Below, piece after piece: positions 12,365 through 24,480 of a DNA stretch of 64,000 nt (within the stretch, counting starts at the first letter, position 1; every line of letters starts with the position of its first letter). The DNA lies in assembly GCA_903813345.2 (NCBI GenBank), contig CAIIXF020000010.1, positions 33,471,425 to 33,535,424 on the forward strand, given 5' to 3'. Under the pieces are notes generated by a model that ran no database searches, was not told where the DNA came from, and was given only the letters and a program-made list of their open reading frames with translations. Both the position numbers and the translations under genes were made by a program. The DNA comes from Owenia fusiformis (Eukaryota > Annelida > Polychaeta > Sabellida > Oweniidae).

Positions 12365-13811
12365 CACGGTGTTATAGCATGACAGATACGACAAGGCAAT
12401 TGGCCAAATTTTGCGGTAACGATAACAAAAAATGGCGGACGGGAAAGACAGCATGTCCTCTTTTTCGCCTGTAGGCAAGATTCACAGATAAGCTTTCCTT
12501 TTCAACTAGTTCCATTCGGTGATGCATATGTGAATGGTTTTAAAGATTGAGTTAAATCTGTCGTGTGGTCTACAAGAAGCAGAATATAAGCTGTAAACCT
12601 ACCCAGCTGAGATTTCGAAGTTCATAATTTTTAGTCCTTTTTCGTGTTTTCTCAGTATATATGCCTCAGAGCCACTCAAAATACTAACTGTACGTAAACT
12701 GTGCATAAACAAGCCATAAAATGACAAATGCAGAACAGAAATGTGGTAAATATTGTAGATAATAAGGTTTCAATCGCAAGGTCGTTAGACAGATACGTAT
12801 GTATTGCATGCTTTTTTATGGACAGCAACGCATTGTATTAGTTTTACATTAGATGTTAGCGGACGGTTACATGCAAGTTTTCAGGACTCGCAAGAGACGC
12901 TCTTGCTTGAGCCTCTATAGGGCAAGAAAAAAATAGCGAAAGCCAATGAAAGTGAAAATGATTGTAATGAAGAGGCAAAGGAAGAAATTAGTAACAACGA
13001 ACAGGCGACGGAAGAAAACAACTCCAAATTAATTGATGATGTCATAAGTGACATTAGACATATATTACCATTATTACAAATCATATTCAGCTGTTTATGT
13101 CACCATCTTCATAATAGTACAATAACGTCATTTCTGCGGGCAATATGAAATATTGGACCAAGGGCCGCGGGCCCAAGGTCCAATATTTCACTATTTTGCC
13201 CGCAGAAATGACGTTATTACCATTATTACCACCGTTATTATAGCTTACAAAACTCAAATCCGGTTGAAAAACATTTCAATTTTGGATCACAAGCGATATG
13301 AAATGATTCGGTTTTACATATATGAACGAGGTTCGCGTAACTGTCTATCAATTTTTGGCGTATCCGCAAATTCAAAATACATTATTATGGCTTGAGTAGA
13401 ACATATTAAGTGGTTTACAATGCTTAATTGGCTTTGTATGATCGTATGTAGGTTACATTTATATACACCAAGGTTGTTGCGCAATGTAGAGCATGTCCTA
13501 ACGAAGAAAAGAAACAAATTACTAAATTTTATGAAGTTTTGAATTTCAAACTCGACAGTTTTTCGCTTATTTCATGTTATCCATGGGCGTCGATTTGCAA
13601 AGACTATGTTCAAAATAAACATTACTGAATGCATCACCGAATGCGACGCTTACATAAATCTTTCATGCTTTTATTGATACGCAGTAGTAGAACATAATGC
13701 ACCTACCTTAGCTTTCTGTTTCATCGTGGCCATTTTATTGGATAAATCAGTGATCGTATACGACTAACCTCGTTTTCAGAGGTGGCGTATCTGTCATGCT
13801 ATAACACCGTG
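12365..13811. mobile_element. 1.45-kb element with 26-bp perfect TIRs and 5-bp TSD
   Basis: CACGGTGTTATAGCATGACA continues to a 26-bp perfect terminal inverted repeat (12,365-12,390 and 13,786-13,811). CCCTC flanks both ends (12,360-12,364 and 13,812-13,816). Inside, a plus-strand Glu/Asn-rich frame near 12,930-13,080 is short and ends without an exon border. No transposase recognised. Confidence 0.75.
13121..13218. repeat. 98-bp palindrome nested in the preceding element
   Basis: AATAACGTCATTTCTGCGGGCAA at the left is repeated inverted at the right, as is the inner ATTGGACC/GGTCCAAT. The centre is the GC-rich GGGCCGCGGGCCC. It could form a cruciform or a hairpin RNA. Confidence 0.8.
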
Positions 13812-13816
13812 CCCTC

Positions 13817-14431
13817 TCTCTGCCGACAGTAATTGAAATTCATAAAAATGAAGGCAAAATTAATACGCCACTTGATTCGAAATTTTCCTTCAGATAACCC
13901 AAATAAACGCATTTTCAGAAGAAATGGCATGTTGTCATTGCAAAAAGATGACAACTGTGCCTACATACTAGCTTACTGACTCGTCACGATCACAATTGTG
14001 TTGGGACTACATTCACTTTTGAAAACTACTTTTTTCTATTCAGCGGAAGTGACGTATTAGGGCATTTGGGCCACACCTAAGCTACCTCCATAATTTGAAT
14101 TGACTTTTGGCCTACAACCGAAGATACCTCAAGAAAAGCCGGAGATTGCCGAATATTTTCTTTGCAAACGAAGTTGGCCGAGGGTACCACGAATGTGAAG
14201 AGGACGTCTCTGATTGGTCAAAAAGGATGCTCGGCATTCTTCGTCAGATTGAATCGGCAAAATTCGGTTGTATGGCTTACCTTCGGCTGCATGGCCCAAC
14301 CTCGATTGAATGGAAAAGATGCTGTCCCAATTTGAATTAACAAGCTGTCGGGCAAGTTACACACTGGGGCAATTTATCAAAACACCACACATACCTTTAT
14401 TTAATTATATGAAAGAAGGTTTTATGCTTAC
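13817..14431. other. Intron/intergenic sequence downstream of the TylF-like exon
   Basis: If the exon at 14,432-14,742 is real, this is the start of its next intron on the minus strand. I looked for a following exon and did not recognise one. The plus-strand frame at 14,107-14,340 has no recognisable features. Confidence 0.35.
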
Positions 14432-14742
14432 CCAACGCTCGGCCAATCACCACCTCGCCTTCGTTCGTCATTATTCATTGCTTCGTCAATGATTTCAACC
14501 TCGCCTACTCCCATTTTAATGGCTTTTGATTTAAAAGCATATCCTGTCAACGTCACCTTCAAAGTTTTCAAATAAATATCTCTTATTGACTTCAGATTCT
14601 GCGAATCTGCTGGAGCTTGTTGCATAGATGTAGGAACTGCCAAATTGTCAGGACGATTGTCTCTCATGGTTACTGTCAGTAAAACAAATGTAACAAGGAC
14701 AACCACAACAGTAACAGTCAATTTCCACGTTTGGACCCGCAT
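14432..14742 (-). CDS. First coding exon of a membrane-anchored TylF/macrocin-O-methyltransferase-like protein
   Basis: This minus-strand exon begins with ATG (14,742) directly after a splice acceptor (TCTTTCCAG) and ends at a donor (GG|GTAAGC, intron from 14,431), giving 103 codons plus two bases (phase 2). The peptide starts MRVQTWKLTVTV and has a hydrophobic segment at residues 8-24, fitting a type II signal anchor. It ends with a segment containing YLKTLKVTLTG, then ...NNDERRRGGDWPS. The YL-x-LK-x-x-LTG and R-x-x-G-x-DWP pattern resembles the region just before the methyltransferase fold in TylF-like proteins, as I remember the family. The frame continues upstream to 14,805, but the acceptor next to ATG favours the shorter start with 5'-UTR exons upstream. 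No later exons were found. Confidence 0.45.
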
Positions 14743-14754
14743 CTGGAAAGACAA

Positions 14755-15093
14755 TTCGATACCTGCACATGTTATTTTCTGATACAAAATAATGTCTGAA
14801 GGCATGTGTGTTTTTCCTACCTTTTTAGGAAAGTATCCTTACACTGTCTTCTTTTAGCACATCTGGTAAGAGGTCAATGGCAATCCAGAGTGTTGTTTAG
14901 CAACTTGGAGAAGAAATTTAGAAAATTGAAAATGCAGCCATTTTCCTAAGATATCAGCATTTTCTGGAGTTACCGCTGGCCTCTTACCAGGTTTACTAAG
15001 AGAAGACATGATGCATTCCTGATAAAAGCAGGGAAATACACTGATGCCTTCATACTTTATTTTGTACTAGAAAATAACATGTGCAGGTATAGC
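14755..15093. mobile_element. Foldback MITE abutting the exon's splice acceptor
   Basis: ACCTGCACATGTTATTTTCT at 14,761 recurs inverted ending at 15,088. A second matching pair (CTGGTAAGAGG near 14,863 and CCTCTTACCAG near 14,973) lies inside. The left end is only about 12 bp from the acceptor at 14,743, so the element supplies most of the 3' end of the upstream intron. Confidence 0.65.
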
Positions 15094-16316
15094 AATTTTT
15101 CAAAAATGTTTTTTTCCACCAGTACCTTAATTTTGATTTTGAGCAATGTATTTACCGTATGCTGTAAATATCACATATAATTTTACCTGGTGTTAATAAT
15201 CATCAAATTGAATAAAAGCCGTATTGTATCTCCCTCAAACTGTTTTTTAATATGTCTCATATCTTTTATCTATTATTCTAATTTGAGTAAAAACAAATCG
15301 GAAATAGCTTCATAATTTAAGCTCCATATGTTCATACTTTATTTTCTGAAGTTACTGACTCCTTGCATGCAGGCAAGACGTTACTTACCTTGTAATGTAA
15401 TTCAAAAAGCCTGACTTAGTAATCAAGTTTCACACTCCAGCTGTTTTCTCCTGCTCGCCTGTAAATACTGTGTACTGTAACCGACTGTTGCAGATGGATG
15501 CGTGAATGTCCAGTACAGTGTGACGAAAATATGAGCGTGCTGCGAAAGTCATAAAAATGCAAAATAAATATCTCAGTACACTTTCTCACAGGCGGGTATC
15601 GAAAGATTTGTCCGCTATGACGGAGCATGTTATTTTTCATAAAAGCACTAAGAAAACCACACAATTTATTTTTAACTCATATGTTACCAAAGGGCTTCAA
15701 ACAGAAGTGAAAGTTACCCGCAAACGATTTATCCATTGCATGGAGTAAGTAATTTTCTTTGGTATAAGTAACTCCAAAATGTATCATTTCTTTTCAAACG
15801 TTTTAATGGCACGATGACGATATAGATTAGTGACAAGGCTATATTTACAAATGTACAAATGTTTTGTGCAAATGTTTTCAGCATGACTCTGAAGGTATTA
15901 ATGAGATATTGAATGATGTAATGGGTCTTTTTAATTTTTTTTATAAAAAATAATGCTCAATCTTTTTGTCCGCTGTGACAGAGCAGTTGCAAAAGATTGC
16001 CAAGAAGTTTAGTATCCTGGCTTTGAAGTTCGGTATACTTTTTTGTGGACGCCCTGAAGACAGGAGTATAATAGTATGGCATTTTTAGCGTCTTTATTCC
16101 ATTTTTTCAATTTGATGTGGATATTTAATTTTTATTGTTTGACTTTTCAATTCTAAAATTTGTTAGATTTTTTTCAATGCGATGTTTGATACTCCATATT
16201 TCTTGTTTGATATTACACACAAGATCTGGTCTAATTTCTAGATATTTTTATACGTGAATGTCTGTAAAGATATCCTAGACAGTGGTCTTGACAGTGAATT
16301 TCATAGTTAGCTACAC
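15094..16316. other. Intergenic/intronic, weak repeat content only
   Basis: The stretch at about 15,385-15,480 (TTACCTTGTAATGTAA..., GTTTCACRCTMCAG) is loosely repeated near 17,465-17,590. No coding frame could be supported. Confidence 0.35.
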
Positions 16317-16447
16317 AAACTCCGAATGCAGTATACGCTACAACGCGCGGGTAGATTTGCCTGAGATAAGGTATAACGCCAATTCACATTCCTTGTATTG
16401 TACCTTACCGTTACCGCGCGTTATACCGTATACTACATTCGGAGTTT
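16317..16447. repeat. 131-bp imperfect palindrome
   Basis: AAACTCCGAATGCAGTATAC...CGCGCGG on the left pairs with CCGCGCG...GTATACTACATTCGGAGTTT on the right. Probably a small foldback element. Confidence 0.7.
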
Positions 16448-16709
16448 TTTTTAATTTATTTTAATATGGATATCATCCCTGATATCATCCCTGGCCCAAA
16501 TATGTTATTTATCACTTGTTATTATATACCCGATGTAGCTCTGACCATGGTACGGTATAATAGTATTTATGCACTCACTGCCCAGCACGCAATTGTGTAA
16601 AGTATGGAATGATTATATGTGTACTTGGTAAAACGTAGGACATAGCCATTAGGCACATGTTATTTCATTCGAAAGCTTCTTGATGCATCTTATGTGTAGT
16701 GACTTAAAA

Positions 16710-17125
16710 ATGGCTATGGTCAGAATGACCCTAAACATGATGAAATAACCTTTCAGCCCTCTGAAAAGGTCACTGAAAAATAGCTAAAAGTAGGAGCAAA
16801 TGAAAGGTCCCTGAACAGAATCTTTTGAATTTTTCTGAAAATGTGCTCAATATATTACTCTATATAATACAATCTTTAAAATTTTAGAAAATTGTCTGAA
16901 ACAAAAATGGCGATCATAAAAAGGAAAATAGATCGCTTTTCAATTCGTTTTTTTCATTTTTTCTTTTTCGACGAATGATATCAAATTTTCAAAGATTGCA
17001 TCATTTAGAATTAGGCACATTTTCTGTAAAATTCAAAGATCCTACTTTTATGTATTTCCAGTCACATTTTCAGAGGGCTGAAAAAGTTATTTCATCATGT
17101 TTAGGGTCATTCTGACCATAGCCAC
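16710..17125. mobile_element. Palindromic foldback element (~415 bp)
   Basis: TGGCTATGGTCAGAATGACC at 16,711 is repeated inverted ending at 17,124. Pairing continues inward through AAACATGATGAAATAA and AGCCCTCTGAAAA-type sequence. No coding capacity. Confidence 0.75.
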
Positions 17126-18244
17126 AGTGATCCTGGTCGTGTAAATAATATGTGGAACTAGTTGAAGGCCCGGGGTTGAAGGTCAGGGTGCATGATGGGG
17201 AATTTTCTGCATTCCTCAATTGAGCAAGAATCACTCCTTCCCAACACGGCCTACATCTTCCAGATTTGCACGAAGAGTGCACTTATATGCCTAGAAAAGA
17301 ATGCGACAAGAATGTTTTGGATAAAGTGCATAAAAAAGTGCATCAAAAAACGTTTGAAATCCAGCATGGCCTTTGCCACTTCCTGTTTTGTCATCTCCTG
17401 TTAACTACCACGGCACCTTAATACATGTAGCCCTCTCAAGTCATTTTTTTACTACTCTTCTAGTAACTTACCTTGTAATTTAACTTCATGTATAGACTAG
17501 TAGCCCGGCTGTTCAATTTCGGTCTACCTGACTATTTATAAGTTTCACGCTACAGTTGTGCTCGCTTTTTTAATAACCTGTATACACTAATATGTACAGC
17601 ACTGGTTATCCTACCGAACGAAGCTTGGTAGGTATAGAGAAGCCGTCTATCAATTCGTTCATGTGTCCGGGCAATAATTCAAATATCGCTTGACGAATCT
17701 GGTTCAAATTATATAGGCTTATGCCTAATGGGTGTAGGACCTCTGATTCAGAACAAATTTTCAATACGGCCGTTCGTAAAAAGGTTGTGTTGTGTCCTTT
17801 TTGTGCCTATGTATGAGTGCACATAAAAGAACATTAGACTTTTTCAAGGAAGAGTTTTCTGGGTCGGTCTTTCGGGATAACCTACATAAATTTCGACCTT
17901 ACATATACGGGATTTACCCAAGAGGTATTGGTGACCTTCATCATTGGTGGTAAACAAAATACAATACAATACCCGCAAGAGGTTTGTCAGGCTAATTAGA
18001 GCCAACAAAAAGTTCTAAAAAGCAAGTCCCAATGTCCTTTTTAAGGACCCATATTCTTACTATTGAAAATGGATTCTAGCAATACTATCCCCATGGTGAC
18101 AAACCGGATGATATTCCGATGCTAATAGTCATTAGTCAATGGTATATGATATTCCCACTGTCAAGTCAATGTGACCTTGCTGAATTCAAAATGGCCGCCA
18201 TTTCTCAGGAAGATTATAATTTTCTGATAACACAAATACCAGCG
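17126..18244. other. Intergenic, nothing firm
   Basis: Frames at 17,070-17,282 and 17,192-17,404 overlap on opposite strands and show no domain or codon signal. Confidence 0.35.
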
Positions 18245-20735
18245 AGGTACCCACGGGATGTCATCGCCTGATTTGGTCAATGTTAGGGAGCAGGTCGTTT
18301 TTACAATAAATTTCAATATTTTCACACAAAATATTTTTTTACTGAAAAACTGCTCATTCGCAGAGAAAATGTACTTGCACATGCAATGACAATGTCAATC
18401 ACGCTTCTGTACGAAATTCGGCGGAAGTCTTTTATAATCTAATACGAAGTTACTAAAAAAGGCGCGAACGCCCTACACTCAAAATGATCGTTTTTCCATT
18501 ATAACTTTTTAACGTAATTTAACGAAGGCTTCTAATTATTATCCAAGATAGTCTAAATACCGATTAAAATATTTCTTACTTCAAACAGATACGCCGTCTT
18601 TTATTCAATTTTTTAAAAAATAATAAAAAATAACTCTTGTCAATGTTAGGGAGCAGTCAAGTTAGGGAGCAAAATGATTTTATCAGAATATTAAAAATGT
18701 AGCAAATGGCCATTTAAAATATGTATGGCATTTATAAACTGAACAATTTTGTTTGTATGATTATTTGATACCCTTTGGGGAGGAAAGCGTTAAAATTGTA
18801 AGAAAATCATTGAAAAGGTTATTTTGCATTTTTTATTTTCAGCTAAATCCTGTTTACGTTCGTTTTAGAAATATTTAGATGCGAACCATTCCTTCTTTAT
18901 TCGTTGACCTCTAACTGTAAATGAATGGATGTATCGTTATATACACTTTTTGATGATGTCATCAGTTCACAATCCTAAATTGTGGATGATAAATTATCTG
19001 AACTGATATATAGGCTTGAGAAATCTCCGACATACTTCAGCTCTATGATTTGATATTTTCCTAGTATTAAAGTAAGAGAGTTAGTCTCGCACTTATCTTT
19101 ACGACCGGGTATCACCTGATAGCTGGCACAAACGCTATGAAGGGCTCATTGCGCAGTTACATGTATGATAGTAGATTTTTACACGTATACTTCAATTTGT
19201 CAATACTCAGACAATGCAGTATATAACCGATCTCTGTTATATGTGTACCACTTGCTAATGATACTCTAAAGCCCGGTATACACCAATGGGACAAGTTGGG
19301 ACCTCCATAGACTTAACATGGCGTGGGACCTAGTGGGACCTTTTGGGATTTTGCCCCATGAAGTCCGTGGGAATCAATGGGACTCCGTCGGATTTTGCCC
19401 CAACTTGCATATAATCTTGCCCCATCGAGTCCCATGAGGTCCCACGTTGGACTCGATGGGATTCGATGGGGCAGGATGGGGCAAAATCCCACGGAGTCCC
19501 ATCTTGCCCCATCGAGAATGAACATGTTCATTCTTTCCATGGGGCATCGTGGGATTTCCGATCAGGTCACATGTTATGTGAAGCCCAACATACACCAATG
19601 GGGCAAGGTGGGATTTGATGGGACTCCATGGGGCTCGATGGGGCACGTTGGGACTTGATGGGGCAAAGTCATCAACCATGGGACTCCGTTGGACTCATTG
19701 GGGCAAGTTCGGATTCGATAGGGCAAGATCGGACTCGATGGGCAAGTGGGATTTTGCCCCATTGGTGTATACTGGGCTTAAGGCTACTTTATTTAAGTTT
19801 TGAATGAATTTAATTGTCAAAAAGCGGCTCACTTGCAGACTTGGGGACACCCTATATATTAACCTGGGATTACACATACAGTACGTGGCTGGACTGCGTC
19901 ATCCATATCCACCGTGCAAGCTACTTATTTCACTTTCCAATGTACTACAGTAATTATATGAATGAATTATCATGGAATTATTGAGAATATTTTTGAAATT
20001 TACAGTTCAGGGGAGACATAATTTTTAAAATAACAAAACATTACATTTCATGCTACTAGATCATGAAGTAAGAAATATTTCAATATGTACTGAGATTATC
20101 CATGATAATAATTAACTTTCCTTCGTCAAAAATCTTTGAGAGTCCATTTTCTGAAGATAACAAAAATGCAAAACAATTTTTTATCGATTTTGTTAAATTT
20201 TGTTAAGGCAAGGGGTTTAAAATAATCATTCAAACAATATTGTTTAGTTTATAAATGCCATACATATTTTAAATGGCCATTTGCTACATTTTTAATATTC
20301 TGATAAAATCATTTTGCTCCCTAACATTGACTGCTCCCTAACATTGACAAGAGTTATTTTTTATTATTTTTTAAAAAATTGAATAAAAGACGGCGTATCT
20401 GTTTGAAGTAAGAAATATTTTAATCGGTATTTAGACTATCTTGGATAATAATTAGAAGCCTTCGTTAAATTACGTTAAAAAGTTATAATGGAAAAACGAT
20501 CATTTTGAGTGTAGGGCGTTCGCGCCTTTTTTACTTCGTATTAGATTATAAAAGACTTCCGCCGAATTTCGTACAGAAGCGTGATTGACATTGTCATTGC
20601 ATGTGCTAGTACATTTTCTCTGCGAATGAGCAGTTTTTCAGTAAAAAAATATTTTGTGTGAAAATATTGAAATTTATTGTAAAAACGACCTGCTCCCTAA
20701 CATTGACCAAATCAGGCGATGACATCCCGTGGTAC
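18245..20735. mobile_element. 2.5-kb foldback element with ~600-bp arms
   Basis: GGTACCCACGGGATGTCATC at 18,245 recurs inverted (one base shorter) ending at 20,735. Arms stay closely similar through TGCTCATTCGCAGAGAAAAT, GGCGCGAACGCCC and the phrase CAATGTTAGGGAGCA, then fade near 18,860 and 20,140. No transposase frame. Another foldback (19,269-19,779) occupies the loop. Confidence 0.8.
19269..19779. repeat. Foldback with a GGGGCAAG-type minisatellite core
   Basis: The ends AAGCCCGGTATACACCAATGGG (19,269) and its near-inverse ending 19,779 flank a core built of short degenerate repeats around GGGACTCGATGGGGCAAG and its complement. A third copy of the end sequence (AAGCCC...TACACCAATGGGGCAAG) lies internally near 19,578. 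All six frames are open in places because of the repeat; none is a gene. Confidence 0.75.
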
Positions 20736-20799
20736 CAAAATTGGTCCATATTTTATTTACCAATGCCTTTGGTCAAGAAAGAATTTAATTAAGAAATAT

Positions 20800-20937
20800 A
20801 GACCGAAGAGCAGGTATCATATCGACGAATAAATACCGCCGGGCTAGTCAGAATGAAGAGAGTGAGGGGTTCGAAAGCCTTTGTGCCTAGCTTTAAGGTA
20901 TTCATTACTCGATATGATACTTGATCTGAGGTCTACA
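20800..20937. repeat. Short inverted repeat (~138 bp)
   Basis: AGACC...AGTATCATATCGA-type sequence occurs at both ends in opposite orientation. A related ATCGACGAATAAATAC is repeated once more near 21,024-21,040. Confidence 0.5.
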
Positions 20938-21290
20938 TTACGATTCGAACAAAATTGTTCAAAATCGTTCATTTCCTACTTCCGGTGCACTGAGCGAAAC
21001 ACTAAGTACAGACCAGACATTGTATCGACGAATAAATACTGAACTGAACCGGATGAAACATTGACTTTGTTCACAGTTTAAAAGGCGTGAATACAGTCAT
21101 CAATCAAAAAATCTATGTAATAAAATATGTTTTGCTCAATGAGATTTGATACTCCGCGGAGTTGCTGTTTTCTATACATTATGATTAGTCAACTGTGTCT
21201 GACTGATCACGTACTGTACAACTTCAGACTCGACATGCAAGCCAACAAACAGTACAGTATCTGTGGTACGCTTATTATTGTAATACGCTG

Positions 21291-21815
21291 CACTGGTAAT
21301 CCACTCGATTACGCTGAAACCGTTTCGGTAACAAAATGTCGGAACGTCGAAGGTAAGATTTTTCTTTTTTCCTTATTTCACAAGTTGTAGGCAGAATTCC
21401 CACGACATTTTTATCACAAACGTTTACCAGTATCATATGTTTAAGAAAAGGCCAGAAAATGTACACATTTGCGAACAAATAGTTCAGAAGACAGCGGAAT
21501 CGTCGATTCAATTCTTCAAGTTACATTAACGGTATTTCGAAAAACAGTTAAGATCTGCACTTTTAACCCCTACCGTTTATTTAACTTAAACTTAAAGTGA
21601 GGACGATGACTCTGTTGTCTTCTGAGCTATTTTGTCGCAATCATGTACATTTTCTAAAACATATGATACTGATATACGCTTGTGAGAAAAAATGTTGTGG
21701 GAAATTTTGCCTACGACTCGTGAAATAAGGAAAAAAGAAAAACCGTACCTTCGACGTTCCGACATTTTGTTACCAAAACCAAAAAATCGTGGCGTAATCG
21801 AGCGGACCTCCAGTG
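21291..21815. mobile_element. Foldback MITE, family copy 1
   Basis: The ends CACTGGTAATCCACTCGATTACGC and inverse, with the inner AACAAAATGTCGGAACGTCG pairing with CGACGTTCCGACATTTTGTT, show an inverted-repeat element. CGCTG flanks both sides (21,286-21,290 and 21,816-21,820) as a 5-bp target duplication. The same family occurs at 57,553-58,089. Confidence 0.85.
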
Positions 21816-21929
21816 CGCTGGCAAAAATGGCTCCATGCTGTTCATGGGACCAATGATTTCACTGTGATGAATTTCAGCCTTACACTGAACAAAGAATATG
21901 AAAAACCAACTGCTCTGAATAAACGGCCT

Positions 21930-22125
21930 TTAGCTATGGGAATACTGGATGAAGATAGGAAATACACTAGGTACTCGACTCTCTCCAAAGGTTTGGCAAT
22001 CTTAGGCACGGAATGAGATCGTCTTTTTGGGGAGATCCCGGAGCATGACATTTGTAAAGAAATATCAATATTCGTACAATTTATTTTCTACTTGAAAGCT
22101 GCTTCATCATGGACAAAATAAGCCA
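21930..22125. repeat. Dispersed repeat, copy 1
   Basis: CTCTCCAAAGGTTTGGCAA, CCCGGAGCAT, AAGAAATATCAATA and AAAGCTGC occur in the same order at 57,350-57,540. In both places the repeat lies beside the foldback family of 21,291 but on opposite sides of it. Confidence 0.6.
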
Positions 22126-22317
22126 CCTCGGGTCATGGCTAAATTAATCAATCGTTTGTAGGAATTTTGTTTCAGGAAGTCTTCTGGTCCAATACGAAGT
22201 TATTGAAAACGACTTAGACTTACCATACTTACTTACGAAGGATCGTTTTTTAGAAAATATTTTTCCAACAAAGGCTTTCTAGAAATACCTGACATAGTCT
22301 TGAACAGCTGTTCTTCC

Positions 22318-23006
22318 AAAGGAGTGGTATCGATATGGAGACCTTTTTGAACACACGTTTCTCTTAAACCAGTCATAAAAAATCTAAAAATTTAACAATC
22401 GTCAATTTAATTGTCATCTTTTGAATGGTAACAATATAATTTGAAAAACATATATAAATTTTCATCTATATTGTTTTAGAAAACACATCAAACACTTGTT
22501 TTGTTCTTGGTATCATGTTTCCAGAGTGAAATGAAACATCTTTTTAGGTCTCTCGATATTGCATTTGTACAAAGGACATTTTGGTTGATTTTAAAAAAGT
22601 ATCTTGTTAATGAAATAAAAGGTTTATCTTGATTTTTATCCATTTTGGGAGGATTTTGTTTTAATTTTTTGAATACTATTTTAAAATCAACCAAAAATTC
22701 CTTTGTATAACTATAATATTGAGAGGTCTAAAAACATGTTCCATATGCTATTTTGTTCCAACAAGGTTCAAAAGACATTTTATTTCATTCTCAAGAATCT
22801 ATAAAGGAGCAAAAACAATTGCCCTAAAAACAAAAAATGTTAACAAAAACAGTTATATAAAATATTTCTTAATAATTTTCGCATTAAATTGTTGTCAATC
22901 AGTCAACATTACATAAAATACCGTGTCTTTTTACAGAATGTTTTCAATGATTTGTTTAAGAGAAAAACATTGTTCAATTCAGTTCTCCATATCGATACCA
23001 ATCTTT
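22318..23006. mobile_element. Foldback element (~690 bp)
   Basis: GGTATCGATATGGAGA at 22,326-22,341 recurs inverted at 22,984-22,999, and AGGTCT...TCGATATT / TAATATTGAGAGGTCT pair near the centre. Low-GC interior; the frames inside are not protein-like. Confidence 0.65.
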
Positions 23007-24480
23007 TGCAGAAGTAGCGTAGTTAAATGAGGTCAATCATTTTTTTATTCATTTTTTATTCATAGAAAACATTTGAAAGCAGTTACATTAACATATACAA
23101 TATTCATAATATCATAGAAATCACACAATTTTCCATCATATTCTTTTTTGGCATCTAACCACACTAGTCTAATAATCTAGTACCCATAATTTCCCACCTT
23201 TTTTCTCTGCCCATTTGCCTATCAATATTACAATAAGATATTACATTTGCTTTAAATCCTTTAAAGGTAGGTCTTAACATTGAGTATTTGCATAGGTACA
23301 CATATCTTTTAAATATACTCCACATATTTGTCAGGATAATTGTTCTGTCATTTATACATACTGGTCCTATTAAAATATTCTGTCAATCATTACGACAAAC
23401 GAAACCCGTTTAGCTCAGCTTCAATTTTGCTCTCACAGTCGAACGAAACTGAAACTTCTTTCTTCGATATCTAGGTGAGTGATTTTTTCAGGCTCTGGTA
23501 TTTTGACAAAAGTAAGTTCAAGTCGTAGCCATTCTTCGGGGCAGGTTTGAGGCACCAACGATTTTGGAGTTTTTTAGGGAATTATTCCCGATTTCCGGCT
23601 ATTGCACATTAAAACATAGGGATGATACAAAACTGCACTGTTGAGTTACATTTCTGGAAAGAGACAAATTTTAGGCTTTATTTCAAAAATCACTGGTTGG
23701 AACAAAGATCTGAATCTGTTACTTAACAAAGAAGATTGGAAAATGATCAATAGAATCAATAGAGTCAGCAATTTCTAACCAAAATTAGCTTCTTTCAATT
23801 TTAAAATTCTTCATAGATTTTTGGCCACCAACACATACTTGAAAATGTGTGGATTAGCAGAATCAGATCTGTGTACATTTTATAAAGTAGAACCAGAGTC
23901 AATTTGTCATCTCCTCTATTAGGCGAGTAGGCCAAAGAAATAAATTATGAGTTTAATAGTTCAACTGACCCTATGGGAAAATTTGGTATCATAGCATCAG
24001 AGAATTGTCTATGTCGTGTGATAAATAATTTGTGTTGGAATAGGTGCCGTTGTCATGGAAACGGGCGTTGAACAAAAGATGTCCTTAATAAGAATAAAAA
24101 GTACAGCACCATTGCAAGGGATATCTGGTTAAGTCAATGTGCAACTTTGAAAGAATGAAAATTAAGGAATTGAAAGAATTTTAGTTTATCTTAACATTTA
24201 ACTCAAAAGCATACATATTCTACTCTTTTTTGATTATTGTGATGTCATTATGGTCTATTTTGAATGAAAATCAGTTGGTCTCATATGAAATTATTAACAC
24301 CATTAGATTGTGTAATCACAATTGCTTATAAATGTTACCTTAAAGTATATCAAATGAAAGCTACTGATCTCACGATCATTTTGGTATATAAATTGTAAAC
24401 ATTGTGACACTCAACCCCAAGTCAACTCAACCATAGTAAAACTCAACCCAATGTAACCGCGGCTTAACCTACACTCCCCT
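23007..24480. other. Intergenic, nothing recognised
   Basis: No coding frame, splice-bounded exon or repeat ends could be supported in this 1.5 kb. Confidence 0.4.

Noticed and set aside
19313-19877. Five or six overlapping frames of 60-101 codons on both strands
   Set aside because: They arise from the minisatellite of GGGGCAAG-type units, which lacks stops; peptides are repeats of GTRWGK/PSCPIESH-like phrases.
20860-20890. GGGGTTCGAAAGCC as a tRNA T-arm
   Set aside because: No matching acceptor stem, D-arm or anticodon arm could be folded around it; it lies in a small inverted repeat.
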